64,000 nt of DNA, taken from contig OZ231128.1 of the NCBI GenBank assembly GCA_965153355.1, positions 52,390,001 to 52,454,000 of the forward strand, in the 5' to 3' direction. This DNA comes from Flaccisagitta enflata (lineage: Eukaryota; Chaetognatha; Sagittoidea; Aphragmophora). The notes beneath the pieces are model-generated. The model saw only the letters and a list, made by a program, of their open reading frames with translations, did not search any database and was not told the origin of the DNA. The first letter of the stretch is position 1. Each line of letters opens with the position of its first letter. Shown piece by piece: positions 63,678 to 64,000 of the stretch. Position numbers and translations under genes: made by a program.

Positions 63678-64000
63678 TATGTAAATCGCCTAGGTCCCAG
63701 TAACATATTACTACATAAGTAAATTAGCTAATATCTTATGAACCAGACTTCAGATTTAATTCGAATTTTGCAGGGGCTGATTATTTAGTGACCCTTACTT
63801 GTATACCAAATTAAAAAAAAATTCACATAAGTTTACTACCCTCTGCCTATGCAAATCGCCTAAGTCCAGTAAAATATTACCATAAAAATAATAGGCAAAG
63901 GGTAGTAAAAGTTAGTGAATTTTTCTGAAAATTGGTACGCAAGCTCCTATTGACCTATAAACAACACCAGCAAAGTTTCATAAAATTCTGAAGTCTGGTT
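63678..64000. repeat. About 165-bp tandem repeat, units 3-4 and inverted fragment
   Basis: Same family as 62649-62973. After 63875 the sequence turns into an inverted, diverged version (ends ATTCTGAAGTCTGGTT, complementary to ACCAGACTTCAGA). Confidence 0.85.

Overview
The window is a repeat-dominated piece of a eukaryotic nuclear genome, most likely an invertebrate animal. The organism is not identifiable from the sequence alone. Evidence: GT-AG introns in a recognisable Mpv17/PXMP2-family host gene, a Ty3/gypsy-type LTR retrotransposon, Tc1/mariner-like termini, several foldback and miniature inverted-repeat elements, and no bacterial operon structure. Two 10-N assembly gaps lie at 45242-45251 and 49204-49213.

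Layout. 1-1742 is an 8-bp satellite (ATTGAACT)n that flips strand at 1003/1004. 1743-3549 is gene-poor, with a pogo-like terminus at 3296. 3550-15476 is a Ty3/gypsy-type element on the minus strand: 5' LTR 15103-15476, primer-binding site, gag, protease, linker, RT-RNase H, integrase, then a 2.6-kb region carrying two plus-strand (antisense) membrane-protein ORFs, and 3' LTR 3550-3914. 15477-20280 holds minisatellites, short dispersed repeats and non-coding DNA. 20281-24985 holds the last three recognisable exons of the Mpv17-family gene on the minus strand; its 4-kb last intron is full of minisatellite, 180-bp repeats and small inverted-repeat elements. 25431-25830 is a fossil gypsy RNase H fragment. 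26386-42783 is the main satellite block, interrupted by a 1.0-kb Tc1-like non-autonomous element and a 5.06-kb foldback element, with a second strand switch near 38168. 43415-45241 is a second copy (LTR plus gag) of the same retrotransposon, plus strand, cut by a gap. 45252-49203 carries many copies of a short repeat family ending in a GC-rich palindrome. 49214-61505 is an 11-unit tandem array with a period of about 1.12 kb. 61506-64000 contains a 19-bp minisatellite, about 165-bp repeats and a 704-bp foldback element packed with GCTAAAACA motifs.

The element at 3550-15476 is the most informative object. Gag and protease share one frame, separated by a single TGA followed by CAATTA, the 3' context known from tobamovirus-type stop-codon readthrough. 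The later breaks in pol coincide with 13-bp and 10-bp tandem duplications, so an uninterrupted pol frame is the likely ancestor. Downstream of integrase, in antisense, sit a two-exon gene with a TATA box, signal peptide and membrane span, and a second membrane-protein ORF followed by AATAAA and a 20-nt poly(A) tract, which looks like captured cellular or viral cDNA. The two LTRs of this element differ in structure. Its 3' LTR appears identical to the LTR at 43415, pointing to recombination between copies.
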